64,000 nt of DNA from Nocardioides carbamazepini (lineage in GTDB: Bacteria; Actinomycetota; Actinomycetes; Propionibacteriales; Nocardioidaceae), in contig NZ_JAHTLF010000008.1 of NCBI RefSeq assembly GCF_024614185.1, positions 186,001 to 250,000 on the forward strand, read 5' to 3'. Position 1 is the stretch's first letter. Each line of letters starts with the position of its first letter. The translations under genes and the position numbers were made by a program. Shown here one piece after another: positions 41,837-50,880 of this stretch. The notes beneath the pieces are model-generated. The model was not told the DNA's origin. It saw nothing but the letters and a program-made list of their open reading frames with translations, and did not search any database.

Positions 41837-42322
41837 GTGGCGAGGAGGAAGGCCGGGGGTACGCCGGCGACGACCGCTCTCGCGGCGGCCGGGGTGGCGT
41901 TCACCGTGCACGAGTACGAGCACGACGCCCGCGCCGTCTCCTACGGCGAGGAGGCCGCGGAGGCGATGGGGACCGAGCCCGGCCGGGTCTTCAAGACCCT
42001 GTTCGCCGACGTCGACGGCGCGCTGGTCGTCGGGGTCGTGCCGGTCAGCGGACAGCTCGACCTCAAGGCGCTGGCCCGCGCCGTCGACGGGCGGAAGGCG
42101 GCGATGGCCGACCCGAAGGCGGCCGAGCGCGCGACCGGCTATGTCGTCGGCGGGATCTCTCCGCTCGGCCAGCGCAAGGCGCACCCGACCGTCGTCGACG
42201 AGACGGCACTCACCCACGACACCGTGTTCGTGTCGGCGGGCCGGCGCGGCCTGGAGATCGAGCTCAGCCCTGCGGAGCTGGTGCGGCTGACGGAGGCGCG
42301 GGTCGCGCCGATCCGTCGGTAG
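41837..42322 (+). CDS. ybaK: Cys-tRNA(Pro) deacylase YbaK
   Basis: This 161-residue editing enzyme removes cysteine mischarged on tRNA-Pro. Signs are TPATTALAAAGVAFTVHEYEHD at the N-terminus, RVFKTLFADVDGALVVGVVPV with the conserved Lys, and GYVVGGISPLGQRK near residue 108. Start is GTG 41837. The last 59 nt overlap the end of a convergent membrane-protein gene and run into a 15-bp tandem repeat. Confidence 0.94.
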   Translation: MARRKAGGTPATTALAAAGVAFTVHEYEHDARAVSYGEEAAEAMGTEPGRVFKTLFADVDGALVVGVVPVSGQLDLKALARAVDGRKAAMADPKAAERATGYVVGGISPLGQRKAHPTVVDETALTHDTVFVSAGRRGLEIELSPAELVRLTEARVAPIRR

Positions 42323-42878
42323 CCGATCCGTCGGCAGTCGGTCCGCCGGTGGCCGATCCAGCAGCGGCTGCGGTCGGCAGCGCCACCATCAGCACCAGGT
42401 AGGCCAGCATCGCGCCCACGGGCCACGCGAGGTAGGGCGTCCAGCCGGCGACGTGGAGGAAGCCCGGCAGGGCGTCGCCGACCTTGCTGGAAGCGACCAG
42501 GGTCGCGGGGTCGGGCGGGCTGAGGGACTCCCCCAGCAGGGTCATCGCCAGACCGCCCAGGCCGGCGCCGGCCAGCACGCCCAGCACACCGGCGACGGCG
42601 TGGTTGCGCGCGATCCAGCCGGTGACGGCGCCGAGCACGAGTGCCAGGCCGAAGGCGACGACCACATAGGTCGCCGTACTGCTGAAGTCACGGGCGATCC
42701 CCGGGTCGAAGGGTTCGGGGTACCACGCCTTGCCGGCCGGAGTGTCGTAGACCTTCCCTGGCGTGGCCGGTCCCCACCACACCCACCACAGCCAGCCGCC
42801 ACCAGCGCCGAGCAGGACTCCGAGCAGGACGGGAACGGCGATCGCGGGGACCAGGCCCCCGCGGGTGGGGCTGCTCAT
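42264..42878 (-). CDS. Small four-helix membrane protein (DUF2567-like)
   Basis: This 204-residue protein has four membrane segments (VPAIAVPVLLGVLLGAGGGW, TATYVVVAFGLALVLGAVTG, VAGVLGVLAGAGLGGLAMTL, YLAWPVGAMLAYLVLMVAL). The layout, with a short Trp-rich extracytoplasmic loop after helix 1, resembles DUF2567, but I am not certain. ATG 42878 overlaps the dnaE stop by 4 nt. The C-terminal 25 residues come from a 15-bp tandem repeat (GSAT/ADGS/TDGS units) and overlap ybaK. Confidence 0.72.
   Translation of the reverse strand: MSSPTRGGLVPAIAVPVLLGVLLGAGGGWLWWVWWGPATPGKVYDTPAGKAWYPEPFDPGIARDFSSTATYVVVAFGLALVLGAVTGWIARNHAVAGVLGVLAGAGLGGLAMTLLGESLSPPDPATLVASSKVGDALPGFLHVAGWTPYLAWPVGAMLAYLVLMVALPTAAAAGSATGGPTADGSATDGSARPAPPSAAPAPQG
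42307..42359. repeat. 15-bp tandem repeat at convergent gene ends
   Basis: GCCGATCCGTCGGTA (42307-42321), GCCGATCCGTCGGCA (42322-42336), GTCGGTCCGCCGGTG (42337-42351) and GCCGATCC (42352-42359) are consecutive units. They span the ybaK stop codon and encode the C-terminal pentapeptides of the convergent membrane protein. Confidence 0.75.
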
Positions 42879-45800
42879 CCGGCGAGACACCCCGGGCCGA
42901 GGAGCTGCTTGAGGTCGGCGAACAGCGCGGAGGAGGGAGTCACCCGGAGATTGTCCCCCAGGCGCATGACCTTGGTGGAGTCACGGCTCAGCAGCTGGAG
43001 CCGCACCTCGGTCAGTCCGGCGTGGGTCGTGAGCACCTCGCGCAGCTGGGCGACCACCGGCCCGGTGCAGCGGGTCGACGGCAGGCTGATGACCACCGGA
43101 CCGTCGCTGCCCTTCTCGAGGTCGGGGACGGTGACCTCCTGGCCGCGCAGCTGGGACGTGTCCCGCTCCGTGTCGAGCTGGCCACGCACCCGGATGATCG
43201 CGTCCTCGGTGAGATAGGGCGCGGCGAGCCGGTAGCTGCTCGGGAAGAGCAGGACGTCGATCGCGCCCTCGAGGTCCTCGAGGGTGACCGTGGCCCACGG
43301 GTCGCCGTTCTTGGTGATCTTGCGCTGGATCGAGGTGACCAGTCCGGCGACCGTCACCGTCGAGTTGTGCGGGCGGCCCTCGTCGGTGACCAGCTGACCG
43401 ATGGTGCAGTCGGTGCCGTTGGACAGCACGTGCTCGAGGCCGAGCAGCGGGTGGTCGGAGACGTAGAGGCCGAGCATCTCCCGCTCGTGGCCCAGCAGCG
43501 TCATCTTGTCCCACTCGTCGATGTCGGGGATCGCGACGCTCACGCCGAACCCACCGTCACCGCCGTCGTCGTCGCCCAGGCCCGCGAAGAGCGAGTCCTG
43601 GCCGATCGCCTCGTTGCGCTTGATGTCGACGTACTGGTCGACCGCGGTCTCGTGGATCGCGACCAGCGCCCGGCGCAGGTGCTTCATGTCGTCGAAGGCG
43701 CCGGCCTTGATCAGCGAGTCGATGACCCGCTTGTTGCAGACCGTGACGGGCACCTTGGACAGGAAGTCGTTGAAGTCTGCGAACCGGTCCTTCTCGGTGC
43801 GCGCCTCGACGATCCCGTCGACCACGTTGGACCCGACGTTGCGGATCGCGGTGAGGCCGAACCGGATGTCGCGCCCGACGGCGGTGAAGTCGTGGGCCGA
43901 CTCGTTGACGTCGGGCGGGAGCACCTGGATCTTCATCCGGCGGCACTCGTTGAGGTAGATCGCCATCTTGTCCTTGTCGTCCTTGACGGACGTCAGGAGA
44001 GCGGCCATGTACTCGGTCGGGTAGTTGGCCTTGAGATAGGCGGTCCAGTACGTGATGACGCCGTACGCCGCCGAGTGGGACTTGTTGAAGGCGTAGTCGG
44101 AGAACGGGAGCAGGATCGCCCAGAGCTGGTCGATCGCCTGCTGGGGGTAGCCGCGCTCGAGCATGCCGGCCTGGAAGCCGGCGTACTGCTTGTCCAGCTC
44201 CTCCTTCTTCTTCTTGCCCATGGCGCGCCGCAGGTTGTCGGCGGCACCCAGGGTGAAGCCGGCCAGGACCTGGGCGATCGCCATCACCTGCTCCTGGTAG
44301 ACGATCAGGCCGTAGGTCTCCCCCAGGACCGGCTCGAGCGCCTCCTCGAGCGCGGGGTGGATCGGGTCGATCGGCTCGCGGCCGTTCTTGCGGCGGGCGT
44401 ACTTGTTGTGGGAGTCGGCGCCCATCGGGCCCGGACGGTAGAGCGCGCTGACGGCGGTGATGTCGGCGAACTTGTCGGGCTGCATCGAGCGAAGCAGCGC
44501 GCGCATGCCGCCACCATCGAGCTGGAACACGCCCAGGGTGTCGCCGCGGCCCATCAGCTCGTAGGTCGCCCGGTCGTCGAACGGGAGCTCCTCGAGCACG
44601 ACCTCCTCGTCCTTGTTGGCCTTGATGTTGACCAGCGCGTCCTCGAGGATGCGCAGGTTGGACAGGCCCAGGAAGTCCATCTTGACCAGGCCCAGCGACT
44701 CGCACATCGGGTAGTCGAACTGGGTGATCACCGCGCCGTCCTGCGGGCGCGCCATGATCGGCACGATGTCGATCAGCGGCTCGCTGGACATGATCACGCC
44801 CGCGGCGTGCACGCCCCAGTTGCGGATCTGGCCCTCGAGGCCGACCGCGGTCTGGTAGATCGTCCGGACGTCGGCGTCGGACTCGTAGAGCGCCCGGAAC
44901 TCGCCGCCGTCGTTGTAGCGCTTGTGCTCGGGGTTGAAGATCTCCTTCAGCGGCACGCCCTTGCCCATGACGTCGGGCGGCATGGCCTTGGTGATCTTGT
45001 CGCCGATCGCGAAGCCGTGGTCGAGGACCCGCGCGGCGTCCTTGATCGCCGCCTTGGCCTTGAGCCGGCCGAAGGTCGCGATCTGCGCGACGCGCTCCGC
45101 GCCGTACTTCTTGCTGACGTAGTCGATGACCTCGCCGCGGCGCGCGTCGTCGAAGTCGATGTCGAAGTCGGGCATCGAGGGGCGCTCGGGGTTGAGGAAG
45201 CGCTCGAAGAACAGGCCGTGCTCCAGCGGGCACAGGTCGGTGATCCGCAGGGCGTACGCCGCGATCGAGCCTGCTCCGGAGCCACGACCGGGCCCGACCC
45301 GGATGCCGTTGTCCTTGGACCAGTTGATGAAGTCGGCGACCACGAGGTAGTAGCCGCAGTAGCCCTTCTGCGAGATGATCGCGAGCTCCATCTCGACCCG
45401 GTCGCGCACGTCCTGGGTGAGCTGGTCGCCGGGGTAGCGGGCCTCGATGCCGCGCCAGACCTCCTTGCGGAACCAGGAGTCCTCGCTCTCCCCCGCCGGC
45501 ACGTCGGCGCGGGCCATGTAGCCGCCGGTCGACTCGGTGAACTCCACCGAGCAGCGCTCGGCGATCGCGACCGTGTTGTCGCAGGCCTCGGGCATGCCGA
45601 ACCTGCCCGCCCACAGCTCGCGCATCTCGGCCGCGGACTTGATGTAGTAGCCGCCGCCGTCGAACTTGAGCCGGTTGGTGTCGGAGAGCCTCTTGCCGGA
45701 GGCGACGCAGATGAGGGCGTCGTGGGCGTCGGCGTCGTCGGGGTTGTTGTAGTGCGAGTCGTTGGTCGCGATCGGCGGGATGTTCATCTCGCGGCCCAGG

Positions 45801-46447
45801 CGCAGCAGGTCGTCGCGGACCCGCTTCTCGATCGAGATGCCGTGGTCCATCAGCTCCAGGAAGACGTTCTCCCGGCCGAAGATGTCCTGCAGCTCGCCCG
45901 CCTCGCGCACCGCCTCGTCCCACTGCCCGAGCCGGAGCCGGGTCTGGATCGCGCCGCTGGGACAGCCGGTGCTGACGATCAGGCCCTCGCTGTGCTCGGC
46001 GAGGATCTCCTTGTCCATCCGGGGCTTGAAGTAGTAGCCCTCGAGGCTGGACCGGGAGGAGAGCCGGAACAGGTTGTGCATGCCCGCGGTCGACTCCGCC
46101 CACATGGTCATGTGGGTGTAGGCGCCACCGCCGGCGACGTCGTTGCCGCCCTCCTCCGCGCCGTCGACGGAGTTGCTCTGCCCCCAGCGCACCCGGCGTC
46201 GCTCACCGCGCGGCGTGCCGGGGGTGATGTAGGCCTCGATGCCGATGATCGGCTGGACGCCGTACTTCTTCGCCTTGGAGTAGAAGTCGTAGGCGCCGTG
46301 CAGGTTGCCGTGGTCGGTCATCGCGATCGCCGGCATGCCGAGGTCGTTGACCCGGGTGAACAGGCCGTCGAGCAGTGACGCCCCGTCGAGCATGGAGTAC
46401 TCGGTGTGGACGTGCAGGTGGACGAAGTCCCCGGCGTCGGCAGCCAT
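42875..46447 (-). CDS. dnaE: DNA polymerase III alpha subunit
   Basis: This 1190-residue replicative polymerase is the DnaE1 type. An N-terminal PHP domain (HLHVHTEYSMLDG at about 10-22) has the His/Asp residues of a proofreading site. PDFDIDFDD gives two catalytic aspartates, with GPGRGSGAGS and KSHSAAYG in palm and fingers. An OB-fold (TVTVAGLVTSIQRKITKNGDPWATV) is near the C-terminus. ATG 46447 has GAGGAG upstream. It follows the GNAT gene by 92 nt and is coupled to the small membrane protein downstream. Confidence 0.97.
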   Translation of the reverse strand: MAADAGDFVHLHVHTEYSMLDGASLLDGLFTRVNDLGMPAIAMTDHGNLHGAYDFYSKAKKYGVQPIIGIEAYITPGTPRGERRRVRWGQSNSVDGAEEGGNDVAGGGAYTHMTMWAESTAGMHNLFRLSSRSSLEGYYFKPRMDKEILAEHSEGLIVSTGCPSGAIQTRLRLGQWDEAVREAGELQDIFGRENVFLELMDHGISIEKRVRDDLLRLGREMNIPPIATNDSHYNNPDDADAHDALICVASGKRLSDTNRLKFDGGGYYIKSAAEMRELWAGRFGMPEACDNTVAIAERCSVEFTESTGGYMARADVPAGESEDSWFRKEVWRGIEARYPGDQLTQDVRDRVEMELAIISQKGYCGYYLVVADFINWSKDNGIRVGPGRGSGAGSIAAYALRITDLCPLEHGLFFERFLNPERPSMPDFDIDFDDARRGEVIDYVSKKYGAERVAQIATFGRLKAKAAIKDAARVLDHGFAIGDKITKAMPPDVMGKGVPLKEIFNPEHKRYNDGGEFRALYESDADVRTIYQTAVGLEGQIRNWGVHAAGVIMSSEPLIDIVPIMARPQDGAVITQFDYPMCESLGLVKMDFLGLSNLRILEDALVNIKANKDEEVVLEELPFDDRATYELMGRGDTLGVFQLDGGGMRALLRSMQPDKFADITAVSALYRPGPMGADSHNKYARRKNGREPIDPIHPALEEALEPVLGETYGLIVYQEQVMAIAQVLAGFTLGAADNLRRAMGKKKKEELDKQYAGFQAGMLERGYPQQAIDQLWAILLPFSDYAFNKSHSAAYGVITYWTAYLKANYPTEYMAALLTSVKDDKDKMAIYLNECRRMKIQVLPPDVNESAHDFTAVGRDIRFGLTAIRNVGSNVVDGIVEARTEKDRFADFNDFLSKVPVTVCNKRVIDSLIKAGAFDDMKHLRRALVAIHETAVDQYVDIKRNEAIGQDSLFAGLGDDDGGDGGFGVSVAIPDIDEWDKMTLLGHEREMLGLYVSDHPLLGLEHVLSNGTDCTIGQLVTDEGRPHNSTVTVAGLVTSIQRKITKNGDPWATVTLEDLEGAIDVLLFPSSYRLAAPYLTEDAIIRVRGQLDTERDTSQLRGQEVTVPDLEKGSDGPVVISLPSTRCTGPVVAQLREVLTTHAGLTEVRLQLLSRDSTKVMRLGDNLRVTPSSALFADLKQLLGPGCLAG

Positions 46448-46539
46448 GTGTGGTTCGGCTCTCCTCAGGGCTCTGCTATCAAACGGGAGGGGCGGTCGCT
46501 CGGGGAAGAGCACCAGCCTACGTGACGGACCCGGCGACT

Positions 46540-47028
46540 CTAGGACGACCCTCCGACAGATCCGGGCGGCCACTCCATCCGGAGGTCGGGCGCCCGCTCC
46601 TCGTTCTCGGCGCCGTCCGTGTGCTCCCGCTCGACCAGTCCACGGGCGGCGTAGAAGGCCCGCGCCGGGGCGTTCTGCTCGAAGACCCACAGGCTGAATC
46701 CGTCGGGGTGACGGGCCTTGACGAGGTCCAGGAGGGCGCCGCCGACACCCACGCCCTGGCGGCCCGGGTCGACATACAGGTCATTGAGCCAGTCCCGCGT
46801 GAACCGGGCGTAGCCGACCACGCGCCCGGCCACCTCCGCGACCCAGTTCTCGGCCGTGCCGAAGTGCGCGGCGAGGTAGGCGCGCACCTCGTCCGGAGCG
46901 TGGATCCCGGGCGGCATCGCCGCGACGGCACGGGCCGCCACCTGCACCGCGGCGATCCGAGGTACGTCGTCCGGCGTGGCCGGGCGCAGCAGCAGCTCCG
47001 GGAGCCCCGCAGGGTCAGTGGGCGTCAC
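46540..47028 (-). CDS. GNAT-family N-acetyltransferase
   Basis: This 162-residue acetyl-CoA-dependent transferase has the GNAT fold: [22 protein letters not shown] at the start, the acetyl-CoA loop [16 protein letters not shown] (Q/RxxGxG/A) and the C-terminal [17 protein letters not shown]. The substrate is unknown. GTG 47028 ([10 protein letters not shown]) overlaps the RluD-type gene by 14 nt and is preferred over a longer frame that is out of frame with the family. Confidence 0.9.
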   Translation of the reverse strand: MTPTDPAGLPELLLRPATPDDVPRIAAVQVAARAVAAMPPGIHAPDEVRAYLAAHFGTAENWVAEVAGRVVGYARFTRDWLNDLYVDPGRQGVGVGGALLDLVKARHPDGFSLWVFEQNAPARAFYAARGLVEREHTDGAENEERAPDLRMEWPPGSVGGSS

Positions 47029-47953
47029 GGATGACGTCGAGCGCGTGCGCGAGGTCATCGGGGTAGGTCGACTCGTACTCGACGTACCCGCCCGTCTCCG
47101 GGTGCTCGAACCCGAGCTTGACCGCATGCAGCCACTGGCGCTCCAGTCCGACGCGGCGGGCGAGCACCGGGTCCGCGCCGTAGGTGAGGTCGCCGACGCA
47201 GGGGTGCTTGAGCGCGCTCATGTGCACCCGGATCTGGTGGGTGCGCCCGGTCTCGAGGTGGATCTCCAGCAGGCTGGCGAAGCGGTGCGCCTCGAGTGTC
47301 TCGTAGTGGGTGACGCTGTGCCGCCCGTCCTCCATGACCGCGAACTTGTAGTCGAACCTGGGATGCCTGCCGATCGGGGCGTCGACGGTGCCCTCGTGCG
47401 GGTCCGGGTGCCCCTGCACCAGCGCGTGGTAGGTCTTGTCGACCGTACGACGGCGGAAGGCGTTCTTGAGGATCGAGTACGCGTGCTCCGACTTGGCGAT
47501 CACCATCACGCCCGAGGTGCCGACGTCGAGGCGCTGGACGATGCCCTCACGTTCCTTGGCCCCCGAGGTGGAGATCCGGAAGCCGGCACCGGCGAGGTGC
47601 CCGACCACGGTCTGTCCACGCCACCCCGGCGACGGGTGCACCGCGACGCCGACCGGCTTGTCGATCACGACGATCGCGTCGTCGTCGTGGATGATCTTGA
47701 TGCCCTCGACGATCTCCGGCACCACCTCGAGGAGATCGGTCTCGGCGGGGATGGACACGTCGAGGACCGAGCCGCCGAGCACCCGGTCGCTCTTGCCCCG
47801 GACCGGCGTACCGTCGAGCGCGACCAGGTCCTGGGCGACCAGCTCGGCCGCTCGGGTGCGGGAGACGCCGAAGAGCTGAGCCATGGCGACGTCGATCCGC
47901 TCACCGTCGAGGCTGTCGGGGACGGCCAGCCTGCGGTGGTCGACCGCGCTCAC
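47015..47953 (-). CDS. rluD: RluA/RluD-family pseudouridine synthase
   Basis: This 312-residue enzyme converts uridine to pseudouridine in RNA, probably 23S rRNA. An N-terminal S4 domain ([24 protein letters not shown], about 19-80) binds RNA. The catalytic Asp is in [12 protein letters not shown] near residue 140, and [19 protein letters not shown] is the family's second motif. GTG 47953 overlaps the lspA stop by 4 nt. The exact rRNA sites are not decided. Confidence 0.95.
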   Translation of the reverse strand: MSAVDHRRLAVPDSLDGERIDVAMAQLFGVSRTRAAELVAQDLVALDGTPVRGKSDRVLGGSVLDVSIPAETDLLEVVPEIVEGIKIIHDDDAIVVIDKPVGVAVHPSPGWRGQTVVGHLAGAGFRISTSGAKEREGIVQRLDVGTSGVMVIAKSEHAYSILKNAFRRRTVDKTYHALVQGHPDPHEGTVDAPIGRHPRFDYKFAVMEDGRHSVTHYETLEAHRFASLLEIHLETGRTHQIRVHMSALKHPCVGDLTYGADPVLARRVGLERQWLHAVKLGFEHPETGGYVEYESTYPDDLAHALDVIRDAH

Positions 47954-48555
47954 TGCTCCCCCTCGGCTTCCTCGGGCCCGGCCTGCTCCGACGAGCGGGA
48001 CTCGACGCGCGAGCCGTCGAGGTTCACGCCACGGAGCACCTGGACCAGGATGAGTCCGACGCCGACGTTGATGCAGATGTCGGCCACGTTGAAGACCGGC
48101 CAGTTCGGCAGCATCAGGAAGTCGACCACATGGCCCCGGAACGGTCCCGGCTCGCGGAGCATCCGGTCGATCAGGTTGCCGTCGATGCCGGCGAGGAGAA
48201 GTCCCAGGCCCACGGCCCAGACCTTGTTGGTCACGCGGCGGCTGACCCAGAGCACCACCAGCGTCGCCGCGCAGGCCAGGCAGGCGATGGCGACGGTGAA
48301 CCGGGTCCCGAGGCTGAACGCGGCACCCGGGTTGTAGGTCAGGTGCAGCTGCAGCAGCTCACCGACCACCTCGACGTCCGGTTCGTCGGTGAGGTGACGG
48401 ACCGCCAGCACCTTCGCGACCTGATCGATCGCGACCATGACCGCGGCCACGCCGACGAAGAGCAGCCACGTCCGCGGGCGGGCGAGGAATCCTGATCCGG
48501 TCCGGCCGGACCCGTCCTCGTGGTGGTCTACCGACGTTCCTCGCGCTGCTTGCAT
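47950..48555 (-). CDS. lspA: Lipoprotein signal peptidase
   Basis: This 201-residue aspartic membrane protease removes signal peptides from lipoproteins after Lgt has acted. Four membrane segments are visible; the catalytic aspartates are in [11 protein letters not shown] and [11 protein letters not shown], and the DQ...KVL start motif ([11 protein letters not shown]) is present. The start is ATG 48555, which overlaps the end of the zinc-finger gene by 28 nt. The extended C-terminal tail ([14 protein letters not shown]) is acidic. Confidence 0.95.
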   Translation of the reverse strand: MQAARGTSVDHHEDGSGRTGSGFLARPRTWLLFVGVAAVMVAIDQVAKVLAVRHLTDEPDVEVVGELLQLHLTYNPGAAFSLGTRFTVAIACLACAATLVVLWVSRRVTNKVWAVGLGLLLAGIDGNLIDRMLREPGPFRGHVVDFLMLPNWPVFNVADICINVGVGLILVQVLRGVNLDGSRVESRSSEQAGPEEAEGEQ

Positions 48556-49469
48556 GTCATGCACAGTGTGGCACGCGGAAAGGCCATCAACCGCATCTTG
48601 CCGATCGGGTTGCCACAGGACTCGCACACGCCGTAGGTGCCGTCGTCGATGCGCGCCAAGGCCCGGTCGATCTGGGCCACCTTCTCCCGCTCGTGGTTGA
48701 GGACGGTGAGCTCGTGGTCACGCTCGAAGCTGGTGGCTCCCAGGTCGGCCTGGTCCTGGCCCGCGCCGTCACCGGAGTCGCGCAGCAGGCCGCTCAGGTC
48801 TGCCTCCTGCTCCTCGAGGATCCGGGCGCTCGCCGCCCGCTGCTCGTGGAGCTCGGCGAGCACCTCGGCGAGCTCCGCGGCCGACCAGGCCTCCTCGTGG
48901 TCGAGGACGACCAGGGATGCCGGAGTGGCCTTCTTGGCGGGGGCGGCCTTCTTCGCGGGAGCGGCCTTCTTCGCCGGAGCGGCCGTCTTGGCCGGGGCCG
49001 CCTTCTTGGCCGGAGCGGCCTTCTTGGCCGGGGCCGCCTTCTTGGCCGGGGCCGCCTTCTTGGCCGGGGCCGCCTTCTTGGCCGGGGCGGCCCTCTTGGC
49101 CGGGGCGGTCTTCTTCGCGGGAGCGGTCTTCTTCGCCGGGGCGGCCTTCTTCGCGGGAGCGGTCTTCTTCGCCGGGGCGGCCTTCTTGGCGGGGGCGGCC
49201 TTCTTGGCGGGGGCGGCCTTCTTCGCGGGAGCCGCCTTCTTCGCGGGAGCCGCCTTCTTGGCGGGGGCGGCCTTCTTGGCGGGGGCGGCCTTCTTCGCGG
49301 GAGCCGCCTTCTTCGCGGGAGCCGCCTTCTTCGCGGGAGCCGTCTTCTTCGCCGTAGCGGCCTTCTTGGCCGGGGCCGCGGCGGTGGTCGCGGCCTTCCG
49401 TGGGCGGACGATCTTCCGGGCGGCGGAAGCGGCCTGACCGGCCAACGACTTCTTCGTGCTGCGGGCCAT
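48528..49469 (-). CDS. DksA/TraR zinc-finger protein with histone H1-like tail
   Basis: This 313-residue protein couples an N-terminal Lys/Ala/Pro tail (about residues 30-190, some 27 hexapeptides of the form AAPAKK) to a coiled-coil and a C-terminal DksA/TraR zinc finger. The finger is CESCG and CMTCKQ, separated by about 17 residues. The tail should bind DNA non-specifically like histone H1 tails; the finger suggests action on RNA polymerase. Start is ATG 49469 (MARSTKKSL). Genes with KAAPA tails are known in actinobacteria, often short. The function here is unproven. Confidence 0.88.
   Translation of the reverse strand: MARSTKKSLAGQAASAARKIVRPRKAATTAAAPAKKAATAKKTAPAKKAAPAKKAAPAKKAAPAKKAAPAKKAAPAKKAAPAKKAAPAKKAAPAKKAAPAKKTAPAKKAAPAKKTAPAKKTAPAKRAAPAKKAAPAKKAAPAKKAAPAKKAAPAKKAAPAKTAAPAKKAAPAKKAAPAKKATPASLVVLDHEEAWSAAELAEVLAELHEQRAASARILEEQEADLSGLLRDSGDGAGQDQADLGATSFERDHELTVLNHEREKVAQIDRALARIDDGTYGVCESCGNPIGKMRLMAFPRATLCMTCKQREERR
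48908..49394 (-). repeat. About 27 tandem 18-bp units encoding AAPAKK
   Basis: The tail of the zinc-finger gene consists of about 27 near-identical 18-bp units such as GCCAAGAAGGCGGCCCCG, with occasional Thr, Arg or Ala substitutions. Alternating synonymous patterns (AAGAAGGCCG / AAGAAGGCGG) in blocks suggest past slippage or unequal exchange. Length variation between strains is expected. Confidence 0.85.
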
Positions 49470-49593
49470 GAAGGACTCCTCAGGGGCGGCGACCCACACG
49501 CCAGCGAGCGGTGGGCGTGCTGCGGAGGGTAGCGGGTGCGGCGAGGCGGTCCAAGCAGGCGCACCGCGAGAGCGATCTCCCAAGATGGCGAAA

Positions 49594-49624
49594 ACCGGCC
49601 GGCCCGCGGAGCGGGCCGGCCGGT
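49594..49624 (-). terminator. Intrinsic terminator of wag31/divIVA
   Basis: ACCGGCCGGCCCGC (49594-49607) and GCGGGCCGGCCGGT (49611-49624) form a perfect 14-bp stem with a 3-nt loop. On the minus strand it is followed by a four-U run (AAAA at 49591-49594). It lies 36 nt after the wag31 stop, the best intrinsic terminator in the window. Confidence 0.88.
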
Positions 49625-49659
49625 CTATCGAGCAGTCGGGAGGGGTGAGAGCCGGTGGC

Positions 49660-50442
49660 TCAGGCCTCTTCCTCGCCGAGGATGGAGCGCAGCCGCTTGG
49701 GCGCCGGCGTCTCCTCGACGGGAGCCAGGGTGTCGCCCGGCGTCTGCAGCGACTCGAGCTGCTGGGTGAAGTAGCTCTTGAGACGCGAGCGGTACTCGCG
49801 CTCGAAGGAGCGCAGGGTCTCCACCTCGGCGGAGAGCTTGTCGCGCTCCTTCTCGAGGTCTCCGAAGAGCTGGGCCCGGCGCTCGGCGGTCTCCGCGTCG
49901 AGCATCTCGGCGCGGGTCCGGGCGTCGGACTCGAGGCGGTCGGACTTGACCTTGGCCTCGGACGCGAGGCGATCGGACTTGGTCCGGGCCTCGCCGACGA
50001 TCTTGTCGGCCTCGTTCTTGGCGTCCTCGACGAGCTCGTCGGCGTTGCGGGTGGCGATCTCGAGGAGACGCGCCGCGGCGTTGGACGCCTCGGGGACGGT
50101 CTCGACCCGGATGGTCTGGACACCACCGGTGGGGACGGGAACGGGAGCCGCGGCAGCGACGGGCTCGACCGGAGCGGGGATCTCGACGGGGGCCGGCGGC
50201 TCGGGCACGGGCACGGGCTCGGGCACGGGTGCCAGCTGGGTCGGCGCGTCGAACGTCGCGGACGACGTCCCGGCCTGCGCAGCGGCGAGCTTCGCACGGA
50301 GGTCGTCGTTCTCCTGGGTCAGGCGAGCGAGCTCGGCCTCGACCTCGTCAAGGAACTGGTCGACCTCGCCCATGTCGTAGCCCTCGCGCAGCCGAACCGG
50401 CGTAAAGCGCTTGTTGCTCACGTCCTCAGGCGTCAGGGGCAT
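49660..50442 (-). CDS. wag31: DivIVA/Wag31 polar growth protein
   Basis: This 260-residue coiled-coil protein organises polar cell-wall growth. The N-terminal DivIVA domain opens MPLTPEDVSNKRFTPVRLREGYD, followed by VDQFLDEVEAELARL. A Pro/Val-rich linker (about 70-105) leads to a long coiled coil rich in Lys/Glu/Ala (DKIVGEARTKSDRL, ERDKLSAEVETLR) and a terminal KRLRSILGEEE. GGTGAGG precedes the ATG. It is transcribed towards its terminator and separated from yggT by 144 nt. Confidence 0.97.
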   Translation of the reverse strand: MPLTPEDVSNKRFTPVRLREGYDMGEVDQFLDEVEAELARLTQENDDLRAKLAAAQAGTSSATFDAPTQLAPVPEPVPVPEPPAPVEIPAPVEPVAAAAPVPVPTGGVQTIRVETVPEASNAAARLLEIATRNADELVEDAKNEADKIVGEARTKSDRLASEAKVKSDRLESDARTRAEMLDAETAERRAQLFGDLEKERDKLSAEVETLRSFEREYRSRLKSYFTQQLESLQTPGDTLAPVEETPAPKRLRSILGEEEA

Positions 50443-50530
50443 GACCTCACCAATCTATGCGGAAGAAACTTCGACAATATGCCTTCACGAACCATAGCGC
50501 TTGCACGGGTGAGGGCGGCATCGGCGGCCC

Positions 50531-50568
50531 CCGCGTGAAACGCGGTCCGGTCCAGGGTCCTGGTGACC
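50531..50568 (-). terminator. Two short hairpins after yggT
   Basis: CCGCGT-GAA-ACGCGG (50531-50545) and a bulged GGTCCAGG / CCTGGTGACC pair (50549-50568) follow the yggT stop, upstream of wag31. They may end yggT transcripts. No U-tract is present. Confidence 0.35.
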
Positions 50569-50586
50569 ACTGGCGTCACAGGAGTA

Positions 50587-50880
50587 TCACAGGAGCAGCG
50601 CCGAACGGTTCACCGAGAGCAGGACGTAGGCCAGGATCATCACGAGGATGAAGCTGATGTCCAGGGCGAAGTTGCCGATCCGGATCGGCTTGATCACCTT
50701 GCGCAGACCGTTGATCGGCGGGTCCGTGACGGTGTAGGCGAGCTCCAGGAAGACGAGCACCGGCCCCCGGGGCTCCCAGGCCCGAGCGAACACCTGGACC
50801 CAGTCGGTGATGAAGCGCACCCACAGGAACGCGATGAAGGCGAACAGCACGCCCTCGATGATCCAGCCGACAGTCGTCAC
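50587..50880 (-). CDS. YggT-family membrane protein
   Basis: This 97-residue protein has two membrane segments (IIEGVLFAFIAFLWVRFITDWV and FALDISFILVMILAYVLLS) around the YggT motif AYTVTDPPINGLRKVIKPIRIG. It is encoded between sepF and divIVA in most actinobacteria and Gram-positives and is linked to division or membrane stress; the activity is unknown. GTG 50880 is used. A 457-nt repeat-bearing gap separates it from sepF. Confidence 0.95.
   Translation of the reverse strand: MTTVGWIIEGVLFAFIAFLWVRFITDWVQVFARAWEPRGPVLVFLELAYTVTDPPINGLRKVIKPIRIGNFALDISFILVMILAYVLLSVNRSALLL

Noticed and set aside
43022..46378. 1118-codon plus-strand open frame opposite dnaE
   Set aside because: It mirrors dnaE codon structure with low-complexity sequence and no family. 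The dnaE motifs on the minus strand are intact.
48908..49394. Possible CRISPR array because of regular repeats
   Set aside because: The 18-bp units are directly adjacent with no spacers and are in frame within a gene.
48693..49532. Plus-strand frame with GLLRGSGLL repeats
   Set aside because: It is the antisense reading of the AAPAKK tandem repeat in the zinc-finger gene.
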